A DNA stretch of 64,000 nucleotides from Aequorivita vitellina (lineage in GTDB: Bacteria > Bacteroidota > Bacteroidia > Flavobacteriales > Flavobacteriaceae): positions 45,384 to 109,383 of the forward strand of contig NZ_JAIRBA010000008.1 of the NCBI RefSeq assembly GCF_022008365.1, read 5' to 3'. Shown here one piece after another: positions 53,789-62,903 of the stretch (the first letter of the stretch is position 1; each line of letters starts with the position of its first letter). A program made the translations under genes and the position numbers. The notes under the pieces were generated by a model, which saw only the letters and a list, made by a program, of their open reading frames with translations, ran no database searches and was not told where the DNA came from.

Positions 53789-56369
53789 TTTCATATTGCA
53801 ACTTTACAGAAAATCTTATTGTATTTTTTTATTTACAATACTTTCCGTCTTTTCACTTCAAGCACAGCAAAAAGAACTTGACAGCGGTAGAAAATACACA
53901 ATAAACCAAATAACCGTTACAGGAGCACAAAACTTCAACGAACAAACGGTTATTGCTTTTACAGGTCTAAAAAAAGGAGACCGTATTTATATTCCAGGTG
54001 AAAAATTAAGCCAAGTTACCAAAAAACTTTGGGAGCAAAACCTGTTTAGTGATATTGCATTCTATGTTACAAATATTGAAGGAGACAATGTAGATTTAGA
54101 ACTTTATATTGTTGAATTGCCTAAACTTAATGAAGTGGTTCTCAAAGGCGATAAAATTCGTAAAGCAAAACGAAAAGAAATAATCAAGGACAACGACCTT
54201 AATACGGGTACAAAGATTACTAAAAACCTAATTGCTACCACCAAAAACTACATTAAAAACAAGTATAAAAAAGATGGGTTTTACAATACTGATGTAATTA
54301 TAAATACCACGCCAGTTACCGATTCATTAGGCACCGAAATATCGCGAGATATGACCATTACCATTAATAAAGGTAACAGAGTTAAAATAAAGGAAATAAC
54401 CTTCGAAGGAAACGAGCACTTTGCAGACAGCAAATTGCGACGAGCCATGAAAAAAACCAAACGGAAAAATCTAATTCGTTTCTGGAAACGCTCTAAATAT
54501 ACTGAAGAGGGAATTGAAGAAGACAGAGAGTCTATCTTAAAAAAGTACAAATCTAACGGGTATCGCGATGCTCGTATTATAGAAGACACATTGCGTGTTT
54601 TAGACGCTAAAAATGTAGCCCTTAATATAAAATTAGAAGAAGGCGATAAATACTACTTCGGGGACATTAAATTTATTGGGAACAGCGTATTTACAGACGG
54701 TCAATTGCGTCAAATTCTTGGAATAAAAAGTGGCGAAGTTTATAACGGAATCCTACTTCAGGAACGCATTGCAGACGAAACCGACCCAGAAGCAAACGAC
54801 CTTACAAACCTTTATCAAAACAACGGATATCTCGCTGCGCGTATTAACCCAGTTGAAGTTGCAGTACGCAACGACACCATCGATTTTGAGATTAGAATTA
54901 TGGAGCGCAACCTTTTCTATTTCGACCACGTTACGGTTGTAGGTAATGACCGCACCAACGACCACGTTATTTATAGAGAATTAAGAACACGTCCCGGACA
55001 AAAATACAGTAAAAGAGATGTTGTAAGAACCATTCGTGAATTAGGCCAATTAGGCTTCTTTGACCCAGAACAACTTTCGCCAAACTTCAAAACTGTAGAC
55101 GAAAACAATGGTTTAGTAGATTTGGAATATTCTGTTGTTGAAAAAGGTTCTAGCCAGATTGAGCTTCAAGGGGGTTATGGCGGCGGTGGCTTTGTGGGAA
55201 CACTTGGGCTTTCATTCAACAACTTTTCACTTAGAAATATTTTCAACTTAGAATCGTATAAGCCCCTACCTATGGGTGACGGTCAAAAATTATCCATCCG
55301 CGCACAAGCCAGTAGCTATTACCAAACATATAGCCTATCGCTTACCGAGCCGTGGTTAGGAGGAAAAAAACCTGTACAATTTTCTACATCTTTCTCGCAC
55401 ACGATTCAAAATTTCTACGATTATAGAAACAGACGTGCAGATAAATCCAGAAGTTTTACAATTACTGGAGGTTCCATAGGGCTCGCTAAAAAAGTGAAGT
55501 GGCCGGATGATTACTTTGTGTGGTCTAACGCAATTAGTTTCCAACACTACAACTTAAATAATTACAACACAGGTTTGTTTACATTTGGCGATGGCTATTC
55601 AAACAACTTAGCATATACTATTGGTATAAGTAGAAACAACACCGCTACAAACCCAATTTACCCAACGCAAGGTTCAGAATTTAGCCTTACTGCAAAAATG
55701 ACACTGCCCTATTCAGCATTTAATAGTGTGAATTACAAGGGGCTTTCTGAAGAAAGAACAGGCTTAGTACAAACGCTTCCAGACGATCCGGAATACATTG
55801 ATAACAACAAGCGAATTTCTCAAATAGACCAAGAACGTTTTGGATGGTTAGAGTACTACAAAGTTAAATTTAAAGGAACTTGGTACACCAGACTTATTGG
55901 AAAGATGGTACTTAGAACTAACACCGAATTTGGTTTCCTTGGCGCTTACAACCAAGACCGAGGCGTACCGCCATTTGAAAGATTCTTTGTAGGTGGTGAT
56001 GGGCTGGGTGCATATAGTTTAGATGGCCGTGAGGTTATACAAATGCGAGGCTACCCTAACCAATCCCTTTCAGACCAAGATGGAAATACGATTTACAATA
56101 AATTTTCGTTAGAGGTAAGATATCCAGTAACTTTGGCACAAATGGCATCCATTTATGTACTTGGTTTTGCGGAGGGTGGAGCATCGTATGATGGATTCAG
56201 AAATTACAATCCATTTGAATTAAAACGTTCAGCTGGCGCAGGATTACGTATATTTATGCCGGCATTCGGACTTTTAGGTATCGATTTTGGGTATGGTTTC
56301 GACCCTGTTTTAGGCGGAACTACAAAGAACGGATGGGAAACTCATTTTATAATTGGACAACAATTTTAA
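53757..56369 (+). CDS. bamA: Outer membrane protein assembly factor BamA
   Basis: An 870-residue Omp85 protein. A signal sequence ends near LQAQQ, five POTRA domains follow (about 45-430; repeated INQITVTGAQ, IKEITFEGNEHF, FGDIKFIGNSVF and FDHVTVVGNDR), then a 16-strand barrel with FxRG-type motifs (VREYPxQ-like MRGYPNQS). It inserts outer-membrane proteins. The ATG at 53757 lies inside uppS; a TTG at 53796, 7 bp after the uppS stop, would also give a good signal peptide. Confidence 0.94.
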   Translation: MEKPVNNLSNSFILQLYRKSYCIFLFTILSVFSLQAQQKELDSGRKYTINQITVTGAQNFNEQTVIAFTGLKKGDRIYIPGEKLSQVTKKLWEQNLFSDIAFYVTNIEGDNVDLELYIVELPKLNEVVLKGDKIRKAKRKEIIKDNDLNTGTKITKNLIATTKNYIKNKYKKDGFYNTDVIINTTPVTDSLGTEISRDMTITINKGNRVKIKEITFEGNEHFADSKLRRAMKKTKRKNLIRFWKRSKYTEEGIEEDRESILKKYKSNGYRDARIIEDTLRVLDAKNVALNIKLEEGDKYYFGDIKFIGNSVFTDGQLRQILGIKSGEVYNGILLQERIADETDPEANDLTNLYQNNGYLAARINPVEVAVRNDTIDFEIRIMERNLFYFDHVTVVGNDRTNDHVIYRELRTRPGQKYSKRDVVRTIRELGQLGFFDPEQLSPNFKTVDENNGLVDLEYSVVEKGSSQIELQGGYGGGGFVGTLGLSFNNFSLRNIFNLESYKPLPMGDGQKLSIRAQASSYYQTYSLSLTEPWLGGKKPVQFSTSFSHTIQNFYDYRNRRADKSRSFTITGGSIGLAKKVKWPDDYFVWSNAISFQHYNLNNYNTGLFTFGDGYSNNLAYTIGISRNNTATNPIYPTQGSEFSLTAKMTLPYSAFNSVNYKGLSEERTGLVQTLPDDPEYIDNNKRISQIDQERFGWLEYYKVKFKGTWYTRLIGKMVLRTNTEFGFLGAYNQDRGVPPFERFFVGGDGLGAYSLDGREVIQMRGYPNQSLSDQDGNTIYNKFSLEVRYPVTLAQMASIYVLGFAEGGASYDGFRNYNPFELKRSAGAGLRIFMPAFGLLGIDFGYGFDPVLGGTTKNGWETHFIIGQQF

Positions 56370-56408
56370 AAATTGGCACGATATTTTCTTAAACAACAAC
56401 CAACTAAT

Positions 56409-57284
56409 ATGAAGACAAAAAAAATACTATTTTTTACCCTTTCCCTTTTTTGCTTCACCTTCATGGCTGAAGCTCAAAGAGGCGTTCGAATTGGATATAT
56501 AGACATGGAATATATCTTAGAAAGTGTACCTGAATACAGAGAAGCTTCCATACAATTGGAAGGCAAAGTTCAACGCTGGAAACAGGACATCGAAAAAAAG
56601 CAAAAGGAGATAGATCAAATGAAATTGAATCTTGCTAATGAAAGAGTGCTGCTTACAAAAGAATTGATAGATGAAAGGGAAGAGGAAATAAAATTAAAAG
56701 AAGACGAAATGCTTCAGTACCAACAAGATCGTTTTGGCCCTAATGGCGATTTAATGATTCAAAGAAGACAGTTGGTACAACCTATTCAAGATCAAGTATT
56801 CAATATTGTTCAAGAAGTTGCAGAAAACAAAAAATACGATTTCATTTTTGATAAATCTGCAGATGTAGTTATGCTTTTCGCAGCAAAAAGAAACGACATT
56901 AGTGATATTGTATTAAGAAGCATTGAGCGCGCAGGTAGAAGAGTACAAGCCGCAGACAAAAAGGAAAAACGCGAAATTGAAAAACGCGAAAAACTTTCAG
57001 TTGAAGAAGAAGGAGCTATTACCGAAAGAGAGAAAGCAATTGAAGAAAAGAAAGAAGAGCGCGAAAAGTTAGTTGAAGCCAAAAAGACCGAACGCGAAGA
57101 AATGATGGCACAACGTCAAAGAGAACGCGACTCTATCCGCGCTGTTAAAAAAGCAGAGTTTGAAGCTCGCAGGCAGCGTTTAATTGAAGAAAGAGAACGC
57201 AGAAGAGACTCAATAATGAATGCCCGCCAAAACAGAAACAATACCGAAGGCACAAAAGAAGGTGAAGAAGGTGACGGTCAATAA
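56409..57284 (+). CDS. OmpH/Skp-family periplasmic chaperone with long charged tail
   Basis: A 291-residue protein with a signal peptide (MKTKKILFFTLSLFCFTFMAEAQ). The Skp-like domain (about 25-175) has the coiled-coil tentacles EIKLKEDEMLQYQQDRFGPNG. A C-terminal extension of about 100 residues is almost all Glu, Arg, Lys and Ala and should form a long helix. It escorts outer-membrane proteins to BamA, which lies just upstream. Nearly twice the usual Skp length. The ATG at 56409 gives the signal peptide. Confidence 0.9.
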   Translation: MKTKKILFFTLSLFCFTFMAEAQRGVRIGYIDMEYILESVPEYREASIQLEGKVQRWKQDIEKKQKEIDQMKLNLANERVLLTKELIDEREEEIKLKEDEMLQYQQDRFGPNGDLMIQRRQLVQPIQDQVFNIVQEVAENKKYDFIFDKSADVVMLFAAKRNDISDIVLRSIERAGRRVQAADKKEKREIEKREKLSVEEEGAITEREKAIEEKKEEREKLVEAKKTEREEMMAQRQRERDSIRAVKKAEFEARRQRLIEERERRRDSIMNARQNRNNTEGTKEGEEGDGQ

Positions 57285-57348
57285 AACCATTAAAATTTAA
57301 TAAATAAAAATGCTTAAAAGAATAACACTTAAATTAAATACACTTACA

Positions 57349-57858
57349 ATGAAAAAAATGAAAATAGTTTTAGTTGCAATGGCACTATTTGTGGGAGCTA
57401 CAAGTTTTGTAAACGCACAATCCAAAATTGCACATATCAACGCGCAGGAACTAATTGAAGCAATGCCAGAATACAAAGCTGCACAAAGCCAATTAGAAAA
57501 AGTGCAGAAAACGTATGATACTGAAATTAAGGCAATGGCAAAAGAGCTTGAAACCAAAATGAAATTGTACGATAGCGAGGCTCCAAGTAAGACAAACGAA
57601 GAAAACCAAAAGAGATTTACTGAAGTTGAAGGTATGCAAAACAACATTCAAGCATACAGACAACAAGCCCTTCAAGATTTAGACAAGAAAAGAACAGACA
57701 TCTTTAAGCCTATTCTTGAAAAAGCACAAAGCACAATCCAAAGAGTAGCAAAAGCTCAAGGTTATCAATACGTGTTAGATTCAACTATGGGTAGCGGTGT
57801 AATCCTTGCCGATGGAAAAGATTTAATGGCAGATGTTAAAAAGGAATTGGGAATGTAA
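57349..57858 (+). CDS. OmpH/Skp-family periplasmic chaperone
   Basis: A 169-residue protein of usual Skp size with signal peptide MKKMKIVLVAMALFVGATSFVNA, N-terminal strand KIAHINAQELIEAMPEYKAAQ and two long helices. It is a paralogue of the preceding gene without the charged tail. A strong terminator follows, closing the uppS-bamA-ompH-ompH run. Confidence 0.92.
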   Translation: MKKMKIVLVAMALFVGATSFVNAQSKIAHINAQELIEAMPEYKAAQSQLEKVQKTYDTEIKAMAKELETKMKLYDSEAPSKTNEENQKRFTEVEGMQNNIQAYRQQALQDLDKKRTDIFKPILEKAQSTIQRVAKAQGYQYVLDSTMGSGVILADGKDLMADVKKELGM

Positions 57859-57883
57859 TTTCTTTTATAAATTTATTTTTCTA

Positions 57884-57917
57884 AAAACTGCTCGTTCACA
57901 ACGGGCAGTTTTTTTTT
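57884..57917 (+). terminator. Terminator after the ompH genes
   Basis: Thirteen-base arms (57884-57896 and 57900-57912, one G-T pair) with a 3-base loop, running into nine T residues. Confidence 0.88.
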
Positions 57918-57951
57918 ACCCTAATTTGAAGGATTTGGCTACATTTACGTA

Positions 57952-58743
57952 ATGAATAAAAACAGCCCCATAGGTATTTTTGATTCTGGTGTTGGCGGTT
58001 CTTCCATTTGGCAAGAAATCCACAAACACTTACCCCATGAACACACCATCTATTTAGCCGATAGTAAAAACGCACCCTACGGAAATAAATCTGCTGAGGA
58101 AATTACCGAGCTTAGTATAAAAAACACAGAAAAATTACTGCATTTGGGAGCAAAGCTAATTGTTGTTGCTTGCAATACGGCAACTACAAATGCCATTGTT
58201 ACGCTTCGGCAAAACTACAACATACCTATTATTGGTATAGAGCCGGCGATTAAACCAGCGGCACTAAAAACCGTTTCAAAAAGCATCGGAATTTTGGCCA
58301 CTAAAGGAACTTTGAGTAGCGCTCTTTTTAGTGCTACAACGCGTGAATTCACAAAAGATATAAGTGTAGTAGAAATTATTGGTGAAGGCCTCGTACCGCT
58401 TATTGAAGCAGGAAACCTAGATGGTCCCGAAATGATTTCACTGTTAAAAAAACACACAGAGCCAATGATTAGCGCCAATGTAGACTATGTCGTCTTGGGC
58501 TGTAGCCACTACCCGTACATAATTCCACAGTTAAAAGAAATACTTCCTAAAAACGTGACCATTATCGATTCTGGCGAAGCAGTAGCACGGCAAACAAAAA
58601 CAGTACTCCAAAGTTTAGATTTGCTTCGCGAAGAATACACGCCACCAAAGCTTCAGTTTTTTACGAATGCAAAAACCGATACATTAAAATTTCTACTGAA
58701 AAAATATTCTGAAAAAATTTCAGTTGAAAACTGCGATTTTTAG
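57952..58743 (+). CDS. murI: Glutamate racemase
   Basis: A 263-residue enzyme making D-glutamate for peptidoglycan. Both catalytic Cys are visible: VVACNTATT near 73 and LGCSHYPY near 184. The N-terminal GIFDSGVGGSS motif is canonical. A single gene after a terminator, convergent with the gamma carbonic anhydrase gene. Confidence 0.97.
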   Translation: MNKNSPIGIFDSGVGGSSIWQEIHKHLPHEHTIYLADSKNAPYGNKSAEEITELSIKNTEKLLHLGAKLIVVACNTATTNAIVTLRQNYNIPIIGIEPAIKPAALKTVSKSIGILATKGTLSSALFSATTREFTKDISVVEIIGEGLVPLIEAGNLDGPEMISLLKKHTEPMISANVDYVVLGCSHYPYIIPQLKEILPKNVTIIDSGEAVARQTKTVLQSLDLLREEYTPPKLQFFTNAKTDTLKFLLKKYSEKISVENCDF

Positions 58744-58792
58744 AGGGATTTCAAACCTACCAAGCTTCAATAACCCGTAGGTCATTGCCTCG

Positions 58793-59302
58793 CTATTTAA
58801 ACCACGAAGAGTACATTACATAATTTTTCGCGATGCGTTCAATTTCGCCTTTGGTGAGTTCGGGGCTTATATCCCTGATTTTTTTCGCTGGAATTCCCGC
58901 ATAAATACTTCCACTTTCAACCCTCGTGTTTTTGGAAACTACCGCTCCGGCCGCGATAATGGTATTACTTTCCACCACACAGTCGTCCATTACAATGCTG
59001 CCCATCCCAATTAAAACATTATCGTGAATGGTACAACCGTGCACAATGGCGTTGTGGCCAATAGAAACGTTATTGCCAATAGTCGTGGGCGAAGTTTTAT
59101 AAGTTGCGTGAATTACCGCCCCATCCTGAACATTCACCCTATCGCCCATTTTAATAAAATGCACATCGCCACGGATAACAGCGTTGTACCAAACGCTACA
59201 TTCTTTGCCCATCACCACATCGCCTACAATAGTTGCGTTTTCAGCGATAAAACAATCTTCGGGAATCTGCGGATGTTTTCCGTTTACGGATTTAATTATC
59301 AT
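58793..59302 (-). CDS. Gamma-carbonic anhydrase family protein
   Basis: A 169-residue left-handed beta-helix protein with hexapeptide repeats and the metal-binding His pattern GHNAIVHGCTIHDN plus an earlier His (VIHATY). These fit the gamma-CA/PaaY/YrdA family; activity as carbonic anhydrase varies among members. The start at 59302 is preferred over 59344, whose extra 14 residues are not family-like. Confidence 0.88.
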   Translation of the reverse strand: MIIKSVNGKHPQIPEDCFIAENATIVGDVVMGKECSVWYNAVIRGDVHFIKMGDRVNVQDGAVIHATYKTSPTTIGNNVSIGHNAIVHGCTIHDNVLIGMGSIVMDDCVVESNTIIAAGAVVSKNTRVESGSIYAGIPAKKIRDISPELTKGEIERIAKNYVMYSSWFK

Positions 59303-59735
59303 GTTATTTAAATTTTTGTTTGTGAAAAGGGAGTGACAACCCACTTGGTATGTGAGCTAAAATTAAAGATTAATTTCAAAAAAAGCATTATTATAAACAG
59401 TGAAAAGTTACTTCCATAGGACCTAATATTTAGATGATATGAAACATTTCGCTTTTTAATCTAAAAGGCTAGTATTGAAAGGCCATTTTAAATTAAGGAG
59501 TTGTTATCCGGATTAGAGGGAGTATCTAAGGAGTATCTAGGAAGTATGGTCGGCATTGGGTCGGCATTGGGTCGGCATTGGGTCGGCATTGGGTCGGCAT
59601 TGAATAGAAGATAAGAGTGCAAAAAATAGGTTTTGCGTGCGCCGGAGACTTTTGACAGAATTTTTTAAAACCTTATTTATTTATCACCCTAATATACAAC
59701 AATTTATACGTTTTTCGACATAACTATTAAAAAAA
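59303..59735. other. Intergenic region between lytR-like gene and gamma-CA gene
   Basis: A 433-bp stretch with no coding signal. It contains the 11-bp tandem array at 59519-59602 and otherwise AT-rich DNA. I see no clear -7 box for the gamma-CA gene. Confidence 0.55.
59519..59602. repeat. 11-bp tandem arrays (two adjacent unit types)
   Basis: Five exact copies of GGTCGGCATTG (59548-59602) are preceded by two near-exact copies of a different 11-bp unit, GGAGTATCTAA/GGAGTATCTAG (59519-59540), and a partial third. Both units have the same 11-bp period, one helical turn. The array is 217 bp upstream of the gamma-CA start and 134 bp past the LytTR stop. There are no spacers, so it is not CRISPR. 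Confidence 0.9.
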
Positions 59736-60467
59736 TTAAACAAAGTAGGCCAACAGTTGTTGTTTTCGCGAAGGGCTAACCATTATTTCTTTTCCGCTGG
59801 AAAGCATCACGCTTCCACCCTTCCCTTTTTTGTATTCAGTAATTTCATTCACATTCACCAAATACGATTTATGGACGCGCGCAAAACCGTTTTCTGAAAG
59901 CGATTCCTCAAAATATTTCAAGGTTTTGCTCACCAAACGTTTTCCTTTTTTTAAATAAATCTGGGTGTAATTATCATCGGCTTGGCAATACAATATATCT
60001 TCCATTTGCAACACCTCAAAGCCGTTTTGAAGCGGAATGGTAATCTTTCCCGCTACCTGTGTTTGCAGCGGCTTTAAAATTGAATTTTGAAGCGAATTTT
60101 CCTTTTCCTTTATTTCCATTACATAATCTACCGCTTCTATTAATTTATCAATTGAAATTGGCTTGAGCAAGTAATACGAAGCATGCGCATTTAAAGCATC
60201 GATGGCGTAATGGTGGTAAGCGGTTACGAAAACCGTTTCAAACTGGCGGTCGCCTACTTTATCGAGCAAATCGAAGGCGTTGCCATAGGGCATTTCTACA
60301 TCGAGAAAAACCAAGTCTAAATCATTATTTCGTATTAAAACCAACGCTTCCTCAACATTGGCAGCTTCCCCTATTAATAAAATATTAGGACAATATTTAG
60401 CCAAATAAGTTCGCAGAATTTCTCTACTGGTTTCTTCGTCTTCTACAATTATTGCGTTTAGTTTCAT
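59736..60467 (-). CDS. LytTR-family response regulator
   Basis: A 243-residue response regulator. Receiver domain 1-120 with phospho-acceptor Asp in DLVFLDVEMPYG, then a LytTR DNA-binding domain (about 140-240; DDNYTQIYLKKGKRLVSKTLKYF). It pairs with the histidine kinase immediately upstream; start and kinase stop overlap by one base (TGATG). Confidence 0.94.
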   Translation of the reverse strand: MKLNAIIVEDEETSREILRTYLAKYCPNILLIGEAANVEEALVLIRNNDLDLVFLDVEMPYGNAFDLLDKVGDRQFETVFVTAYHHYAIDALNAHASYYLLKPISIDKLIEAVDYVMEIKEKENSLQNSILKPLQTQVAGKITIPLQNGFEVLQMEDILYCQADDNYTQIYLKKGKRLVSKTLKYFEESLSENGFARVHKSYLVNVNEITEYKKGKGGSVMLSSGKEIMVSPSRKQQLLAYFV

Positions 60468-62677
60468 CAGTCTTTTTTCAAAATTAGTTCAACTTTGGTG
60501 CCTTCGCCATCCCGCTGGCTATCGACGACAAAAGCATTTTCCACATTTACAGCTATTTTGTCTTTGTACATTTTATTTAAAATACCGATGCGTCTTTGGG
60601 TGTTTCCCATTCCTTTCGACTTTTGTTTCTTCTGGTTTTCGGTTTTAAATTCCTTCGATTTTTCACGGCCAATTCCATTATCAACAATTGTAATTTTTAC
60701 GGTTTTTGCATCTATGCTTTTGAAATTAATCTCGAGCAAACCTTTTTCTTCTTTGTACCGAAGTCCGTGCCACACGGCGTTTTCAACATACGGCTGCAGC
60801 AGCATTGGCGGAATTACAAAGTCGTTTAAATTAATGTTTTCATCTACCGAAATTTTATATTCAAATTTATCTTTAAACCGAAAATGTTCCAGTTTTGTAT
60901 AAAGCTCCAGCAGCTCAATTTCTTTTTCCAACGGAATAAAATCTTCTTCACTATTTTCTAAAACAGAACGCATTAAAAGCGAAAAGTCGGTCAAATATTT
61001 ATTGGCTGCACGTTCGTCATTTACCGCGATAAAACTGTTTACCGAATTTAAAGCATTAAAAATAAAATGCGGATTCATTTGCGAACGAAGCGATTTCAGC
61101 GCCAAAAGGTTGTTGGCAAATTTTTGTTGCTTCACATTTTTATACTGCGAATAGGCTGCAAAAACCAACAGCAAAACTATAATGCCCAAAGAAATAATCA
61201 CCCACTTTTGAATTTGGCTATTTCTTTCAATAAGTTCCTGATTTTCAAAGGCAAGTTTGTATCGGCTTTCGTTTAGTTTTCGGTCGTTTTCAAGACTTAT
61301 TATTCGGTTTTGTTTTTGTGTAATTTCTTTACTGAAACGCGCCGCCTGACTTATTTCCTGCTCCTTTTTTACATAAAGTTCATCCACTACTTCTACATAC
61401 CGCTGGTAGCTTTCGGTGGCTTTATCAAACTCCCCAATGTCTCTGTAAATTTCTGAAAGCTTCCGCACGGCATCTTTTTGAACCACTAAATCTTCTGCTT
61501 TATTAGCTTCGGCTATACTTTTTTCAAGATACGGAATTGCTTCTTTATACTTTTCCTGCGCAACAAAAGCATTGGCGATTTTATAGTTTTGTCGTTGCGA
61601 GGTTAACGCTTCATTTTCAACAGCAACACCTTCTCCCAATGTTTTCAATTCTTGCAAAGTTTCTTCGCGAAGCTCAATTTCTTTTTTGTATTCGCGGTTC
61701 TGATTATAAAAATCTGCGACTTTATTTTTTTCTGAAACCGCGCGTTCCTTATTTTCTTTTTTGGCGAGTTTCAACGAATTGTCAAAGTATGTTTCGGCTT
61801 CATTAAGCGCTCCACTTTTTGCGTACGCCTCACCAATTTTAGAATTTAGATTTGTTATTTTTGATGTAATGCTATTCTCTTTGGCAACATCCAGTCCTCT
61901 TTGGTAATTGAAAACACTTTTAACGCCGTCGCCAATTGCCTTAAAAGTATCTCCCAAACCTTCATACACTTCTACTTTTTGATAGGGCGAAAGGCTCCCT
62001 CTTAATAAATTTTCATAAGTAGAAATACTTTCTTGATAGCTTTTATTCTGCGCAAAAGCCTTCGCCAATTTAATAGATATATTAGGGTTTGAAGCGTTTT
62101 GAAGGCTTCGTTTGTAATTGTCTACGGCAAGATCGGGCTGGTTCCAAAACAAATTGATGTCGCCCAAGGTTTCAAAAGCCAAGCTATTTTCAGTTTTTGA
62201 AATATTCTTGTTCCGGCCGGGCTCCAAAGCACGTGTAACGAATTCAATACTTTTTTGGGCGTCCTTTTTTAAATAGAATTTTGCAGAATCTAAATATGTA
62301 TTAAAGTTATTAGGTTTATTCTTTTGTTCGCTTTTAGATAATGGCGGCGCAGTATCTCCAAGTGCTTTTTCAACCCGCACCGTAACAAAATCGTCTTTAT
62401 CAATCGTGTAATAAACAGTTACAAAATCATCGCTTTTTATAACAAGTTCGTCTCCTATTTTAGCTGAAATTGCAAATCTTCCCGAAAGGTTTGTGGTGGT
62501 GTATTGGCCGCCTAAGATTTCAACATTTACTTTTGAAATAGGCATATTGGTTTCGCCGTCAACCACTTCGCCTCGCAACATAAAAGGTCTGTTTTCCGAT
62601 TGCCGATTTATTTGTGAAAAGCTATTGGCCGAACAAAAAAGAGCTACTGCTAAAAATATAAAAAGGAGGTTCTTCAT
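60467..62677 (-). CDS. LytS-like sensor histidine kinase with CarboxypepD-reg and TPR sensor
   Basis: A 736-residue kinase. A signal peptide (MKNLLFIFLAVALFCSA) leads to a carboxypeptidase-regulatory-like Ig fold (about 33-95; RGEVVDGETNMPISKVNVEI). TPR repeats follow (about 130-440), then a coiled coil, one transmembrane helix near 490-510 and the His_kinase/HATPase domains with MNPHFIFNALNS (phospho-His) and DNGIGREKSKEF. The periplasmic TPR probably binds a protein ligand. It is co-translated with the LytTR regulator. Confidence 0.92.
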   Translation of the reverse strand: MKNLLFIFLAVALFCSANSFSQINRQSENRPFMLRGEVVDGETNMPISKVNVEILGGQYTTTNLSGRFAISAKIGDELVIKSDDFVTVYYTIDKDDFVTVRVEKALGDTAPPLSKSEQKNKPNNFNTYLDSAKFYLKKDAQKSIEFVTRALEPGRNKNISKTENSLAFETLGDINLFWNQPDLAVDNYKRSLQNASNPNISIKLAKAFAQNKSYQESISTYENLLRGSLSPYQKVEVYEGLGDTFKAIGDGVKSVFNYQRGLDVAKENSITSKITNLNSKIGEAYAKSGALNEAETYFDNSLKLAKKENKERAVSEKNKVADFYNQNREYKKEIELREETLQELKTLGEGVAVENEALTSQRQNYKIANAFVAQEKYKEAIPYLEKSIAEANKAEDLVVQKDAVRKLSEIYRDIGEFDKATESYQRYVEVVDELYVKKEQEISQAARFSKEITQKQNRIISLENDRKLNESRYKLAFENQELIERNSQIQKWVIISLGIIVLLLVFAAYSQYKNVKQQKFANNLLALKSLRSQMNPHFIFNALNSVNSFIAVNDERAANKYLTDFSLLMRSVLENSEEDFIPLEKEIELLELYTKLEHFRFKDKFEYKISVDENINLNDFVIPPMLLQPYVENAVWHGLRYKEEKGLLEINFKSIDAKTVKITIVDNGIGREKSKEFKTENQKKQKSKGMGNTQRRIGILNKMYKDKIAVNVENAFVVDSQRDGEGTKVELILKKD

Positions 62678-62852
62678 TTAGTGTTTTAAAACGGTAAACA
62701 TACGCACTTTGCGGCGAAGCTAAAATTACGGATTTCTGAAATAGCTTTCAAAAATAGACGAAAAATACTAGTTTACTCATCCAAATGAAGGTGTCACTAA
62801 CTTAAACGTATCGGTTAATTACTTATAGTTTTTTCTTAAAAAAGCTTGAAAT

Positions 62853-62888
62853 AAAAAACCCGATACAGTTTTTGTATCGGGCTTTTTT
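62853..62888 (-). terminator. Terminator of the porP/sprF-type gene
   Basis: Perfect 8-base G+C-rich arms (62859-62866 and 62874-62881) with a 7-base loop, and T runs on both strands' downstream sides. It lies 22 bp after the gene's stop on the minus strand. Confidence 0.8.
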
Positions 62889-62903
62889 AAATGAATTGAC
62901 GTG

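Noticed and set aside
58746..58792. Inverted repeat ACCTAC/GTAGGT between murI and the gamma-CA gene as terminator
   Set aside because: Only six bases pair around a 16-base loop and no T run follows, so I cannot support it.
59519..59602. Possible CRISPR array
   Set aside because: Units are 11 bp and contiguous with no spacers, and no cas gene is present. It is a simple tandem repeat.
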